From Piscicola geometra (Eukaryota > Annelida > Clitellata > Hirudinida > Piscicolidae), in NCBI GenBank assembly GCA_943735955.1, contig OX030956.1:163501-227500 (forward strand): a stretch of 64,000 nt of DNA, in the 5' to 3' direction. This document shows positions 1 through 20,832 of the stretch, piece by piece. Under the pieces are notes generated by a model that saw only the letters and a list, made by a program, of their open reading frames with translations, made no database searches and was not told where the DNA came from. Numbering within the stretch: the stretch's first letter is position 1; the number at the start of each line of letters is the position of its first letter. The position numbers and the translations under genes were made by a program.

Positions 1-410
1 TGATGCACTTTCTGTCGTTTTCATTAAGTTACAATTCACAAGCAGCCTTCGTTTGCGACTTCTCCCACAGTACGTCTAGGATGTTGCGATTAGTGGAGTG
101 AAATTAGAATGGATAATTAAGAAGGCATCGGAACAATTGATTTCGATCTCAGAGAGGACAAAAGGCAGACAAACACATTAAAAGTGATTTATTCTATTAA
201 TAAAAATAAAAATATTAGTAAAGCAATTACAAAGGAAATTGAGGTACTTTGGTTTTAAAACCACAACATTTACAGATTTCTAGAGCTATACAAATTTTAT
301 CTCGTGTAAAATATAATGTTTTAGTTTTAATATTCACGTTTTGTTTGTCATGCTTCATGCCGCAATGTGCGAAATGCTCTATTGACAAGCATTTAGCAAA
401 CTTCTGAGTC
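1..410. other. Left-edge AT-rich DNA, no gene recognised
   Basis: No supportable coding exon is seen. On the minus strand there is a short open stretch after an acceptor-like site near position 80 that runs off the left edge. It is too short and featureless to call, but it could be a continuation of the minus-strand gene suggested by the exon-like block at 1440-1712. Confidence 0.4.
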
Positions 411-1439
<1,029 letters not shown>

Positions 1440-1712
1440 TTTATTAATTAGCTTGATATACTCTGGGGTTCCTAGGGGTTGAAGATAGGAAGGGCGGGTT
1501 TGAAGAAGACCCATAATTGCCTTGTCTGCCTTGGGGAGCAGCTGTTCCGTGGTCTGTGAACCGTCTCGCCACTTTGTGAAAAAACTCGCTAATCTGTAAA
1601 ACAATGCCTCTTCCTCACAGTCTGCAGCAGCTAGATGGTCGCTGAAACTCACTTCAAAGTTCTCCAGTTTAGCGCTTCGAAGATGATTCAATGTTGACCT
1701 AAACATTTTTTT
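1440..1712 (-). CDS. Orphan exon-like block, protein not recognised
   Basis: A 273-bp block of balanced base composition stands out from its AT-rich surroundings. On the minus strand a strong acceptor (pyrimidine-rich tract ending TTTACTTTAG) is followed by 91 open codons and then a good donor (AAA|GTAGGT). Both ends are phase 0, as expected of an internal exon. The peptide looks natural, with helix-like segments such as HLRSAKLENFEVSF and CEEEALFYRLASFFTKW, and it has no low complexity. I do not recognise the family. Neighbouring exons were not found with confidence, so the rest of the gene may lie beyond the left edge or in distant exons, or this may be a gene relic. The in-frame ATG at 1706 lies two codons inside the exon and is not needed if the exon is internal. 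Confidence 0.5.
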
Positions 1713-3648
1713 CTAAAGTAAAAAAATATTTCAGGTTTGCACCGTCCTCGCATGTGTGTGTTAGTGAATGCATCTGTCTACCAGACTTGAACGTAATTTT
1801 GAAGAATTAATACATTAATCTGATAATTTAATTAAATCATAATCACCCAATACTTAGTCATCCCGACTTCCCGGAGGTCAATTTAACGTGATTATTTATT
1901 GGCTTAGTGATAAGACCTAAGCTTGTGTTTTGAAGGTTTGACTTAATAATTAAACCAATTAAGTTCTTTTTAAATATGATTTACACGCCATTAATTAATC
2001 CAGATAAAACCAGTTTTGAGATTTTAGATAAATCAAATAAATTAATGGAAATGTACCGCTCAGGGGTTAGTTCACCGTAGAAAATATTTAGTTACAATGA
2101 AGGTTATATATATTAATAAAAAATATTAACACAAAAAAGTATGAAATAAAAATAACTAAATAACATCAAAGACTGATGGTCAAGTGGTTAAGAAACTCAG
2201 TTTTTTTATTCCTGATTTTAAACACTATTTAAAGAGTTACAAAATTTAATTGTACTTTTTTTTAAACGGCTAGGTGAGTAAGTGCCGAGGAGGAGCACAG
2301 AACAGGACAGGATAGGCATGATAGGCATAGAGGCGATGCCTATTACTGTAACAATAGCAATAATTAAGATCAAAGCGGCCCCTTAAATGGTTGCGGCAAG
2401 CAGGGTTTCAAAAGAAGATGCTATCTATAATGGTCATTTAATTGACCGCAAGCAAACTCAACTAGACACACACACACATACGTTCTCGCATAGACACGTA
2501 CGTTTGAGCACATACACATAAGTTCAAGGAAAGTTTGTTCTTTATTAGGGAGTCGAGGTTGATAGCTTCAATAAGGTCTATAACGAGAGCTTGGTGATCT
2601 GTTTTGGTTGTTGGTGGATGGAGGGAAGGAGGGATGAGGTTGTTGGTGAATGGAGGGAAGAAGGAATGAGGTTGTTGGTGGATGGAGGGAAGGAGGGATG
2701 AGGTTGTTGGAAGGGAGAAACGAAAAGAGTAATTGATAAATGAATGGAAGTAGATGGGACGGTGTAAATATCTATTTGTGTAGCATTCATTTTTATGTAA
2801 ATTTCTATGAATGAATGATTAATTTATGTATGAAATAATTTTGATTCAGTCATATGCATATTTAGTAGACATAAAACTTGAACTACTGAAATAACTCTCA
2901 AACGAGGGGACGCAAGGGAGTCTTAATTAGACCTCCAACTTAAACGATTTTTTAATTACCGTGAAGTCTTGATTGAAAGGTATTTCAAATTCGAGAGGGT
3001 CACTAATCGCTTCAACTTCCCACCTCCCTCAACTTGCTAATCTTCACGGACATTCCAAAGCTCATTTGAATGACAATCTTGGCTGATTAAGAAGCTCTTC
3101 TGATTCGCTTCTTACCTTCGAGGTTTAATAAATACGCTCATCTAACATGTTAGCTGTTCAAGTTGCGGAGCTAAATTGATTCTAGATTCCATGTATCATT
3201 GAAAACGAGATAGATTATTTATCACTTGTATAAATATTATCATTCTCTCTTTGATCATGACATCATTATGGATATCTTAGTCACATGTTTATGCATATCA
3301 TTAAGATGCTTGTTTAATGTTTCCTGCCGCTTCCCAAATAATTGACTTCTCATTGCTATTTAATTATCATTGTTCTCAACAGTACTTCTTTGGATTTTTC
3401 ATACAGTTTTTATTGTTTTATTTTAAAAGTTCATTTTAAATTGTACAAAACTTGCATCTAAACCAAGAATAGAAGAAAATGTAGCCTAAAGTAGCAAAAA
3501 GACGCGGAAATACAAAGTCAAAAGGCGGTTATTATTGGAACAATTTATGAAAGAAAAGAATGATTTCTGTGTGGCCAGTGGTGCGAGCGATGCTGGGGTT
3601 AATTACGCGATGATAAGCATTGTTGACTTGTCGTTGGTGCTAGCAGTA
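1713..3648. other. Intergenic DNA with a small ~33-bp tandem repeat
   Basis: No gene recognised. Around 2600-2713 a unit of about 33 bp containing GTTGTTGGTGGATGGAGGGA is repeated three times imperfectly. Short CA-rich stretches occur near 2465-2520. The rest is AT-rich and unstructured to the eye. Confidence 0.5.
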
Positions 3649-4214
3649 ATGGATGGATGGATGGATGAATGGATGGATGGATGGATGGATGGATGGATGG
3701 ATGGATGGATGGATGGATGGATGGATGGATGGATGGATGGATGGATGGATGGATGGATGGATGGATGGATGGATGGATGGATGGATGGATGGATGGATGG
3801 ATGGATGGATGGATGGATGGATGGATGGATGGATGGATGGATGGATGGATGGATGGATGGATGGATGGATGGATGGATGGATGGATGGATGGATGGATGG
3901 ATGGATGGATGGATGGATGGATGGATTAATATATGGATGGATGGATGGATGGATGGATGGATGGATGGATGGATGGATGGATGGATGGATGGATGGATGG
4001 ATGGATGGATGGATGGATGGATGGATGGATGGATGGATGGATGGATGGATGGATGGATGGATGGATGGATGGATGGATGGATGGATGGATGGATGGATGG
4101 ATGGATGGATGGATAGTGGATGGATGGATGGATGGATGGATGGATGGATGAATGGATGGATGGATGCATGGATGGATTGATGGATGGATGCATGGATGGA
4201 TGCATGGATGGATG
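3649..4214. repeat. (GGAT)n tetranucleotide satellite
   Basis: More than 500 bp of ATGG/GGAT repeats, almost perfect from 3668 to 4113 apart from one interruption (ATTAATAT) near 3926 and a phase slip near 4115. It then degenerates into ATGGATGC variants. The long Met-Asp-Gly-Trp and Ile-His-Pro-Ser reading frames across it come from the repeat, not from a gene. Confidence 0.98.
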
Positions 4215-4260
4215 GTCCGGGTTTACGCCACGTTAATAATATTCGTCGTTGTATTGTATT
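4214..4260 (+). repeat. Interspersed repeat copy 1 (TTTACGCCACG core)
   Basis: The segment starting TTTACGCCACGTTAATAATA and running into a TTGTATTGTATT tail closely matches the minus strand of 9690-9728, with about 33 of 39 positions identical by eye. It sits as an island between two blocks of GGAT/ATGGATGC satellite, so it was probably inserted into the satellite. The family is not identified; a SINE or terminal fragment of a larger element is possible. Confidence 0.55.
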
Positions 4261-4400
4261 GTATTGTATGGATGCATGGATGGATGCATGGATGGATGCA
4301 TGGATGCATGGATGGATGCATGGATGCATGGATGCATGGATTCATAGATGCATGGATTCATGGATGCATGGATGCATGAATCGATGGATAGATGCATAAA
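4261..4400. repeat. (ATGGATGC)n satellite block
   Basis: A second satellite block built from ATGG and ATGC tetramers, continuing the array after the interruption at 4214-4260. Confidence 0.9.
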
Positions 4401-7400
4401 TAGATTGGATAATGATGAAATAGTTTGGATTTTTTAAATCAATATATAAACTGAAGAACTGCAGAGAATTTGGAAAATAAATAATTAAAAAAGAATGCTA
4501 ATGAACTTAGCTTTGCTATAAAAATCACCAACAAAAAACAGCGAAAATATACCACACAAAAACCGAGTGTGGGGAGTTAATGGCGCTTCTATTTGTAGAG
4601 ATTTGTGGAGGGCGATTGCACGGATGGCTGGGCGAGATAAGACGCGGGCGCTCGACTGGGACTCACTTTCAAACGAGGCCTCCTATCGCCCAACACCACT
4701 TCCCGCTCCTCTCGCATTCTTTCTTTCACTCTCTTTTTTACCTTCTTTTAGTCTTTTATTTGTTTCAATGATTTCACTCATTATTATTATCATCATCATC
4801 ATTATTATTATTATTATTATACGTAGGTCATGATTATTGTTTTCAAAAACTTCTTTTTTTGTTTTAAGAATTAAAAAAACTATCGTTTATTTTAAAAAAA
4901 ACATTGATTTATTCTTGACAATTTTTTACAATGTAGAGTCCATCATCTTCATCATTATTTACATTAACAATCCACTCAGAGCTTCGGCCTTTTCTGCTTC
5001 TAAGAGGCGTATCACCTTACCAGCTTCAAAAGACCTCCACACCAGTACTATCTTCATGGTCCGTCATCAATAGTACAATACAACGACAACACAATGACAA
5101 TATTGAGATGAGGGTTTTTACCAAGTAAATTATTTTATTCCACCATAAAAAGTCTGATACGCATTACAAAATAGTTTTCTTCGATCTTTATAGGTCTCAA
5201 ACGCTTGCTCGTTCACCCCGCTAATAGCCTCAAGTGTTGATTTACTTTGTAGTTTTCTATTACAATTGACATATCTTAAGCACAAGAAAGGGTTATAAAG
5301 ATTATTTTATAGATTGTTATTTCAATTTTTCAAAATAATAAAGCGATATATAGCGAACAAGGAAAGATGAATAATGGCGCTTGCAAAACTCCCAAAGATC
5401 AAATCTAATTTACGCTCAATTTGAGAGCACCAGTGAGTTAACGAATGGAAGGGCCATCTTCAGATGGAAGAGCACTGAATAAACAGCTTCAACTCCGCAG
5501 ACCTTTCCATTGCGTGTCATAACTCACATCCTTTCAAGTCGCCTCACATCGCAGCCTGATTCACGTCATGCAGTCTGCCTCTTCACCCACCTCCGATCCA
5601 TCATTGTGACGATTCTTTAAAGCAGTGGCGAATCAAGGTGAAAGGGAAGCTTCAGACACTGCATCAGTCTCTTAACCAGAATTTAATTTTTTTAAACAGT
5701 AATATAAGCAACTTTTGCCCTGTATGAATATAAAGTACTCGTCAGACAATGAAAGGTCAACTACAGGACCAATTCGAGCTGACCTTCAAGTCCATCGGAA
5801 TTCAGTGGTGCATGTAGTCAGAAGACCACTTTTAATTGGTTTTTAGGAATCAGAAATAGAATGATTCCTGGGCGTCAAGCATGCCATTTCAAACTTCACT
5901 GCAGTCCCTCAATTCTCAGTAGCAATGCAGCGTGCAGTTGTGTTTCACATACTCACCCCTAATAATGAAACTGTTTTTAAAAATTACAAAACAATTATTT
6001 TTGAGAATTTAAATAAAAATAACCACTAGAAACACTAAAAACGTTTTAGATCAAAGAATGAATTAACACAAGAACAACTAGAAAAACAACAAACTTGACT
6101 GACATGAACAACGGTTCTCAACTACACCACTAAATTGCTTCACATAATTTTGACAGAGCCATAAACATTATTAAAACATTTTGATTACTTTTTCTTATTT
6201 ATTTTCCTTTATATAATTTTATTAAATTTTCCATTTAGTTTTTTCCACAAACCCTGATAAACGGGCGTAATGTGTGAATAAATATCCAAAATCATCGTTA
6301 AAATGTTCTTACTGCATATTACTTTACTTATTAATATATTCAAATTTTTTTTATACCTAATCTACTTAGTATTATTTATTGAAATTTTAAAAATACGGTA
6401 AATATGTGAAGATATAGTTTATCAGAAGAATTATTTTTTAAATTTAAAATTGGTTACATTCAGTTACTATATAAAAAAAAGGTTAAATATTAGGTTTTAA
6501 ATGATTGAAAGAGAGTCGTTTTTGCAGCCTTTTGATGAAACTTTTCATTGTGGATATCATTATACTCCTGTACTGGTCTGCACTGATCACATTTCTGCAT
6601 GTATCATTTGTCGTAGTTATCAAGATTAATATGTGCTTGTGGAGATTTTATAATAATTTAATTATTTTTATTTTTCATGAGTTTTTGTTTTTAATTTTAT
6701 TTAGTCAGTCGAAATTTTTTTTCAAGTCACAAAAATCAAGAATTTGTTGGGCAAAGTTAACAGGCCTTCAGCTCTTGCAAGCCTCATCAAACAAGCTCCA
6801 CCCTCAAAAGAGAAGTAGTTAGTTATTATTACTATAAATAAGAGTGATGCTGATGCTGATGCTGATGATGATGATGAGGATGATGATGATGATGATGATG
6901 AATTAGCTTTTTTTTTATTATTGAACATTTCCAAAAAAAAGATGTATTTATTTTTCAGGATTTGTATTATGTTTAACACGATTGGTTCAAGCAGCCTCAA
7001 AAGCAAAGGTTGCAAAAGCATTTACCCTTCAATTTGTCTGAAGGCTGCCAGATGGATGAGTGCTCTACATCATTCTCGAGGCATACAAAGTGGATTGGCA
7101 TAAAACAACAATAGAGCAACCATCAAAATAATTAGTTAGCATTATTATTATTAAAATAAAAACTCATCAAAAATTTATCACTTCGATTTTTCACAAAATC
7201 TTATGTGAAAATATGTCTCAAATAAAGAATAAATATAGAATTTTTTCGCACATTTTTTTACTGAAATTAAGACTGTCAAAAAATTTCTTTGTTTTATAGA
7301 ATGTATGATTTTTTGGAAAAACATTTTTATCTTAGATGTAGTAACGCTAGACTTAGGAGTTTTTTTCAGATATTAATTATTGGTTGCATGTAGTGGGGTT

Positions 7401-9689
7401 TGTTTTTGAAATCAAAAATTTTGAGAAAAAATAGAATACTTTAAAATTTGTTTGAAGTTTTTTTGATAAAAAGTATTAACAGATTAACAAATAAATGAAA
7501 TATGACTGAAACAATTATTGAAATTAAAAATGAATTAAAATATTGTTTTACAAATATAATAAATGAATCAAGAAAACAATTAAATCGTTTTAGAGATATG
7601 ATGCGTAGGAGAATTGGAGGAAACAGAAACGTCAAAGTGACAAATAAGCCGGAGGAACCGTTGTTAGAGGCAGAAGTACAAAACAAAAAATCAAATACTA
7701 AAAGTTTCGAAAACATCGAGAGATACATGGAATGAAATAAAGGGAGAGATGCAGTGGGACATAGCATTAGTGAGATGTTGGATGGAGTGAGTTTTGACAG
7801 GTTAGGCGTCCTGTTGTCTGCAGACCTTTGTGAGAAGATGCTGTTATTGTTGTGGTTGTTGTAGTAGTCGTTTTTGTTGTTGTTGGGCTGTTAAATTTTT
7901 GTTTGTTTGGTTTGTTTGGTATTGTTTTGGTTTAAAAAAATGTGTTTTATATAGATTTGAGTGATATAGCCGGATGAAAAACGTATGAGATGTAAATAAA
8001 AGGAATGGAAGTGAATGAAAAAAGTGTGATTTTAATAAAAGTTGTAAAAAATGGAAAAAAAAAGTAAAAAGCTAATAATGTTAAAAACGCAATCTATGTT
8101 TGTAAAAAATCCAATCAACGATATAAACTTTTAAAAACTTCAATGTAAAAATATAGGGTTTGAAAAAAAAGAAAGATTGCAAGGCACAAAAACTAAGTGA
8201 GACAAATGAGTTACTTAATTGCCTACTTTCTTTATGCTCCATTTAAAGTCTTGTTACTATCATTATTTATTTTTGACTTTTTATAAAGTGTTTAAAAACT
8301 GTGAATTCTTATCAATTTGTTTTTTATTCATTCTAGTTTTAAAACTAGTCTCATTATTATTTATTACTGCTCCGCTTATGTTTCAAATTTGATACATATA
8401 TAATAATGACTGGCTTCAAAGCCTTTTGCTCAAAATCAGTCTATTCATTTTCATAATTGTTTCGTATTATATTATACAAGAGTGTGAAATATAAGACATA
8501 CACACAAACACAGACTCATTCACACACACAAAAACACACACAAATCTATTTTCCCATTAGAAGATGTTCCCTTGATAACACTGTCTGATTGATTGCTGGT
8601 TGAGCGCTTCATCAAGAGCTCCACTTAAACACATGTGTTTCTTCCAGTCAATAAACGAAAATTGAAATTGTCTCAGCTTTCTCTCGATGGCGTCAGACCC
8701 TAAATCTTGGCGGAGTGCGTGTGCAATGGCTTATTAAACATTTATTGTTTCGTTTATGAGATCATTACCAATCATCATTCCGTCACTCTATCACACCATT
8801 CCATCATCGCTTCATCGTTCTTTCTCTATCATTTCCCTCCACCATTGAAGTTTACTTAACACTTGAAAGTTAACGCAATTTAGTCACTCTATTACCAACA
8901 ACTAACTTTAATTGGAAATCTTCCATCCAATACTCCACCCATAACTACCATGCCTTCCTCTTCCTTAATTGCAACCTTTTCCTTCAAATTGTTTTTTTTA
9001 ATCCTTCATCCTTTTTCTCAATCACTTTATTCCTTTAATCACTTTCCATCCTTATCTCTTCTCCATCCGCTGTTCTATCCTCCTCCACATCATCCACCCA
9101 TTTCTCTCATCGACCTCTTTCATCCTATCTTTAAGCAACCTTTTGTTAAATAACCCTTGACCCACTATTACCAGACCATCACCGATCATCCCCTCATCTC
9201 ATCTTACTCTTATTCCTTTTCAACATCCTTTCATATTCTTTGCGGTGTTATTGTCCTATGTCTTTTAATATTTTTCTTTCGTTTTTATAACTTTATTTAT
9301 TTATTATTTTTTCGGATACATTTACTTTTAATAGTTTAAAGCCTTCAAATTTAAGGCACTATCACAAGCAACAGTCTGAAGGAAACTTGCGATTAGTTGA
9401 AGGCTTAGAACTTTACAATAGAGCCTGCCTGATGTACCACATCACCATCAAATACACACACCTAAACAAACCAAAGTTACAACTGTTCATCCTCATGAAG
9501 AACTTTTGATGAACAAGTAATAGCAGTATTTTGAATGCTGACAGAATTAATAAGATGAGAAGAAAGATGGGTGAGGGCCTTATAACAAGAAGGGTGGAAG
9601 AATAAACCAAAAAAATAGTGAAAACAATCTCCAAATCTTTACAGTTTACAGAGCTCTCTGAGACGATCTGAGGTTTCAATAAATACAAA
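4401..9689. other. Gene-poor AT-rich DNA with short microsatellites
   Basis: No gene recognised. Short (ATT/ATC)n lies at about 4778-4820 and (GATGCT/GAT)n at about 6843-6901. A less AT-rich patch at about 5370-5940 shows no open frame with splice signals. The small frame at 7502-7735 (77 codons) has no recognisable domain and probably arose by chance. The CT-rich stretch at 8800-9200 is low complexity. Confidence 0.5.
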
Positions 9690-9728
9690 TAAAATGCAGC
9701 GACGAATTCTATTAGCGTGGCGTAAAAG
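9690..9728 (-). repeat. Interspersed repeat copy 2 (TTTACGCCACG core)
   Basis: On the minus strand this reads TTTACGCCACGCTAATAGAA followed by TTCGTCGCTGCATTTTATT. It is the same unit as at 4222-4260, in the opposite orientation. Confidence 0.55.
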
Positions 9729-9837
9729 TGGACGAGTTTCCTACTGGAACCCACATGCTCACATCTCGAAAGACGATTGAAGACTGTGCAAGTGTGGTCG
9801 AAAATAATGGAAAACTTGACAGAAAGCGAACAAAAGG

Positions 9838-10217
9838 TTGAATAAACAAACACCAAACACCAAACAAAAAACACCAAACAACAAACACCAAACAACAAAC
9901 AACAAACACCAAACAACAAACAACAAAAACCAAACAACAAACAAAAAACACCAAACAACAAACACCAAACAACAAACAACAAACACCAAACAACAAACAA
10001 CAAAAACCAAACAACAAACAACAAACAACAAACACCAAACAACAAACAACAAACACCAAACAACAAACAACAAACACCAAACACCAAACAACAAACACCA
10101 AACAACAAACAACAAACAACAAACACCAAACAACAAACACCAAACAACAAACACCAAACACCAAACAACAAACACCAAACAACAAACACCAAACAACAAA
10201 CAACAAACACCAAACAA
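9838..10217. repeat. 7-bp minisatellite (CAAACAA/CAAACAC)
   Basis: About 54 copies of a heptamer alternating CAAACAA and CAAACAC with little drift. All three minus-strand frames stay open because the unit lacks stop codons. These frames are artefacts. Confidence 0.97.
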
Positions 10218-10375
10218 CAACATAAACAAAGCGAGTGAGCGTAGCAAGCGCGCGTCATTTGCATGGAAACAGATCACATCAAAGGCCGCCAATCCTGTGC
10301 GTCGTACATTAGTGACGTCGTTCAGCGTAATTTGCAGTGATGTGCATGGCTGCCTGTGTGCCGCATCTTGAATAT
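10218..10375. promoter_or_regulatory. CpG-rich patch with octamer and CRE-like motifs
   Basis: This short patch is richer in CG dinucleotides than the AT-rich surroundings. It contains a perfect octamer ATTTGCAT at 10257-10264 and a half-palindromic CRE (TGACGTCG) near 10313-10320. No gene starts here that I can see. A regulatory role is inference from motifs alone. Confidence 0.25.
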
Positions 10376-13300
10376 TTTATTCCGCATGCAACAATTGAGA
10401 ATGCCTTTTGCTCTGTTAGTATGTGTAGATTTGTGTTTGTGTATTCAAGTTTGTGTGTCTGTGTGTTTTTTTGTGCGTTTATAGTTAGAGTTTTGTTTCA
10501 TTAACAATTATTTTTGTTTTATTTGAATCATTTTTGAGTTTTACTTGTGTGTTTCTGTATTTCCATCGGAGCTCCAAAGTCACAGCCTGCCAAGCCGACC
10601 ACCCCAACGACGAACTCCCTTTGTAATCAACTATAAGTGAACATTTTAGATATCTATAAACTTATAATCTATATAAAATAATATTTGAAAAAATTCTATT
10701 GTGACAATGTTGGTGTAATTGATGATAACATTATATTTTTAATAAGAAATAATAATTTTGGACCTGCCACTTGATTGCGCTCAATTGACAATCCCAACTT
10801 TGAAGGACATTTATGATGAAATAAATGTCATCCGAAATTAAAAGGTTAATGAAGATAGTTCTGCAATATTGAGAGAAATTGAAAAGGTTACTTAGATATT
10901 CTAATTTTTATTCTTGTTTCAAATGGACCTTAATTGCTAAAACTAAATCAAAAAATCTATTTTTATTACTTTATTTGGACCGTTTGATTAAAATAATATT
11001 TCAGAATAAATCCTTCATGCTTGCAAAAACTTTATGGTGAATACATTCTCGTAAAACTAGCCACACTCATCATCATCACTATCAGCATCATCATCATCAT
11101 CATCCTCATCATCCTCATCATCATCATCATCAAGAGCACAACCCGATACAATAATTGTTATTGGTACTATTACTCGTCTGCCACTTCTGTTAACACACTT
11201 ATATAAACATTATTATAACTGCCTTTGATGTGCGCTCCACTATGAAGGACGCTTAATAACCTGGCTGTAAGTTATTGTGGCTGCCAACGTTGTATGCTCG
11301 AGTGAAGATTACTATGCAGACGTTTCGTTGTGGCCAGTGTGCTAGCTGTGGTGGTAGTTGCTGCTAATGTTCTTGCTGCGATTTTTAATATCTATATTTG
11401 CGGATATCTTTGAGTATTGTATCTTTTTTATAATATTTTTGCTTTTAGTTTTGGAGCTGCACTTATAGTTTTTCGATAAGAAAGCACGAAAGGTCCAGTG
11501 GCATATTGATGTTGTTGAAATGTCAGTTCTGAGTGTCAGTCGTTGTGGAGTTTAAATGTAAGGAAAAAACATGAGTGCAGACTGAATTGAAGATTGTAGA
11601 GCTGAAAGAAAGTTCAAAAAGTGTAATTGAAGAAAATTATAATTAAATAGTGATTTAGGTAGTAAAAAGGGAAGAGAGAGGGGAGGCATGGAGTAGGCAA
11701 GAACAACTGCGTGGAAGTTGGAGCTGTGTTATGACGTGGTGAGTGGCTTGTGATTCGGAACACTTGGTGGATGGATGCAGAGGTAGTGGACAGGTTGGTG
11801 GATGGACTGATGAAATGGATGGAATGAGAGATGAACAAACACGTGGATTGAGTGATGATGGTTGCTAGATTAAGAGATGAACTAAATAATTGTATATATC
11901 ATTTCCAATAATTCTAAACTATCATTTTATTTTTTTATTATGAATTAACTATGAATTATTTTCAAATTGTTGTATTTCGCTTCTACAAGTTTTCATAGTT
12001 AATTTAAAATTTTTAGAACTGAATTATTATGAACACCTTGGGAGATTTTGTTTCTCAACCAATTCCTAAGGCAATGAGTTCAAAACAGGATTTTCTTGAA
12101 TAAGTAATCAATCTTTCATATTTTTATCATAACCTTAAATGTTCCCATGGGCCCAATAGAGGTATAAAAATAAAAAATAGTTACGGCATTTAAATTGTTT
12201 ATACTTCTCATTCAAGGGAACAACGCCGCCATGCACTACCTCACAAAGTGAATCGGAAGAAAGACTAGAGTTTTGTAACATTTATTAAGCCTTCAAAGCT
12301 ATGTACAAATGAACTTTCCAAAATACATTTTACCTTCCGTGTAATACTATAGATTTTACCATATAAGTCTGGAAAAGTTTCATTGACATCAGTAAAGAAC
12401 AGTTTTTAATTTGTACATTTCAATTTTCACTTGTCCAACAAAAATCATGTAGTTTGCAATGTTATGTACATATGTGCAATATCGAATAGATGAGGATGAC
12501 AATGCAAGCATATTGTTTTATAGACAGAGCAGCGATACTTCGTTTAGAGTGGCGTCATGCGGCGTCTCCAAGCCTCTTGAGCAGGCCTGTGCAGACGGAG
12601 GGTTGAAGAGATGTAAGTAAAAGTTGGAAAAACACGAAGGAAATTACTATGATTTAAGTTGATGACGGTTTCAATAAAGTTTGGTGACCATTTATATGAC
12701 GAAGAGTTAATTATTAACTTAATAGAGTGAGTTATTGAGCGATGACTGCCATTTAAGGGTTCGAAGCAATAAATCAACTGAAGATGCAAAGAAGAGATGC
12801 AATGGAAATGCAGTGATATGTTGGTGTTATTGTCGATGAGGTTCCAGTGAAGTCGATCAAAGTTCTTGAGGGTGAAATGGTTTGTCTCGACAGTTGGTCG
12901 CGAAGAGTTGTTACGTGGGTGACATGTTGAGAGCAGGATTAGCGAAAAGTGAATTAATGGCGAAAGAATAATAATTCATGAAATTATAAAAATGATAATG
13001 AAAGCAAATAAAATCAATTATATTTGATTAGTTATAATAATTCTAGATAAACCAATGCCCGGAATGTGTCTAGGTTTAAAGCCCTGATTAACGTATCATG
13101 CCTAATTGTTAATAATAATTAAGGTCATTGTTGTACCGTCAAAAAACAATACGCTGAATTTTCTAACAGCATTTGAAATGTTATTTCCTTTTTTTGTATC
13201 TTTTTAAACAGCCTGCCTATTTCTCTGCTTTTTGTTTAACAGTTTTATATTCTAACTATTCGTGCTCAAGATAAATTATTTAATTTAAACTTATTTTATT

Positions 13301-13805
13301 CTTGTGCTGTAATCTAATAATTTTATGTCATTTTTCATGGTGCTCCCACAATTTCATATTATGTTTGCTTTTTTAATTCTATTTTTAGAGTTATTATATA
13401 CTTTTTAAAATGTTGATCAACGCTTAGTTTTCCCGAAAACATTCTATTCCTATTTGTAATGGAGAATGCTGGCTGGTTTAGAATGTCCGATGCTATGGTC
13501 AAGAATCTTTTTCTTGAGCGCAGGAACACAATTATTATGAAAAGACTGGAATTTTGAGTATGTTTACGGTGCTTCAATTTCAATGTAAAAAGTAGTAAGT
13601 TTTGAAAATTATGAATTTTGTGATGGTGTGAGCTCGCATTGAGATGGTGTAAAGATAGATAAAACAATCAAGAGAAAGAAAGTGGATGGTTCGTAAAAAA
13701 ACATCACATTTCAAACTCAACATTTTAAGTCACTGAAACAATGTCATAGAAGCGAAGTTGATGACGAGATGATTGTAGAAATAATGATAAAACATTGAGA
13801 CGTAC

Positions 13806-13853
<48 letters not shown>

Positions 13854-13936
13854 CAATGATAATGATGATGATGATGATGACGAAGACGGTGTTAAAAGAA
13901 TAAAAGAGATGTTGAAAAATTGAACTCGCGTTGAAG
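10376..13936. other. 3' flank of Msx, no further gene recognised
   Basis: AT-rich sequence with a (TCA)n tract at about 11065-11130 and a (GAT)n tract at 13807-13882, the latter probably in the Msx 3' untranslated region or just beyond it. No homologous coding exon was seen. Open frames here are short and lack splice or domain support. Confidence 0.5.
13807..13882. repeat. (GAT)n trinucleotide tract
   Basis: GAT/GATGAT repeats with two interruptions, immediately downstream of the Msx stop codon in transcript sense (read there as CAT/ATC). Confidence 0.95.

Positions 13937-20832
<6,896 letters not shown>

Noticed and set aside
3535..4399. Met-Asp-Gly-Trp and Ile-His-Pro-Ser reading frames
   Set aside because: A tetranucleotide satellite without stops in several frames.
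7502..7735. 77-codon plus-strand frame with charged residues
   Set aside because: No recognisable domain, AT-driven codon content and no clear splice or poly(A) context; it could be a small gene but is not supportable.
9413..10371. 177-283 codon frames over 9.4-10.4 kb
   Set aside because: They are kept open by the 7-bp minisatellite; the flanking residues show no domain.
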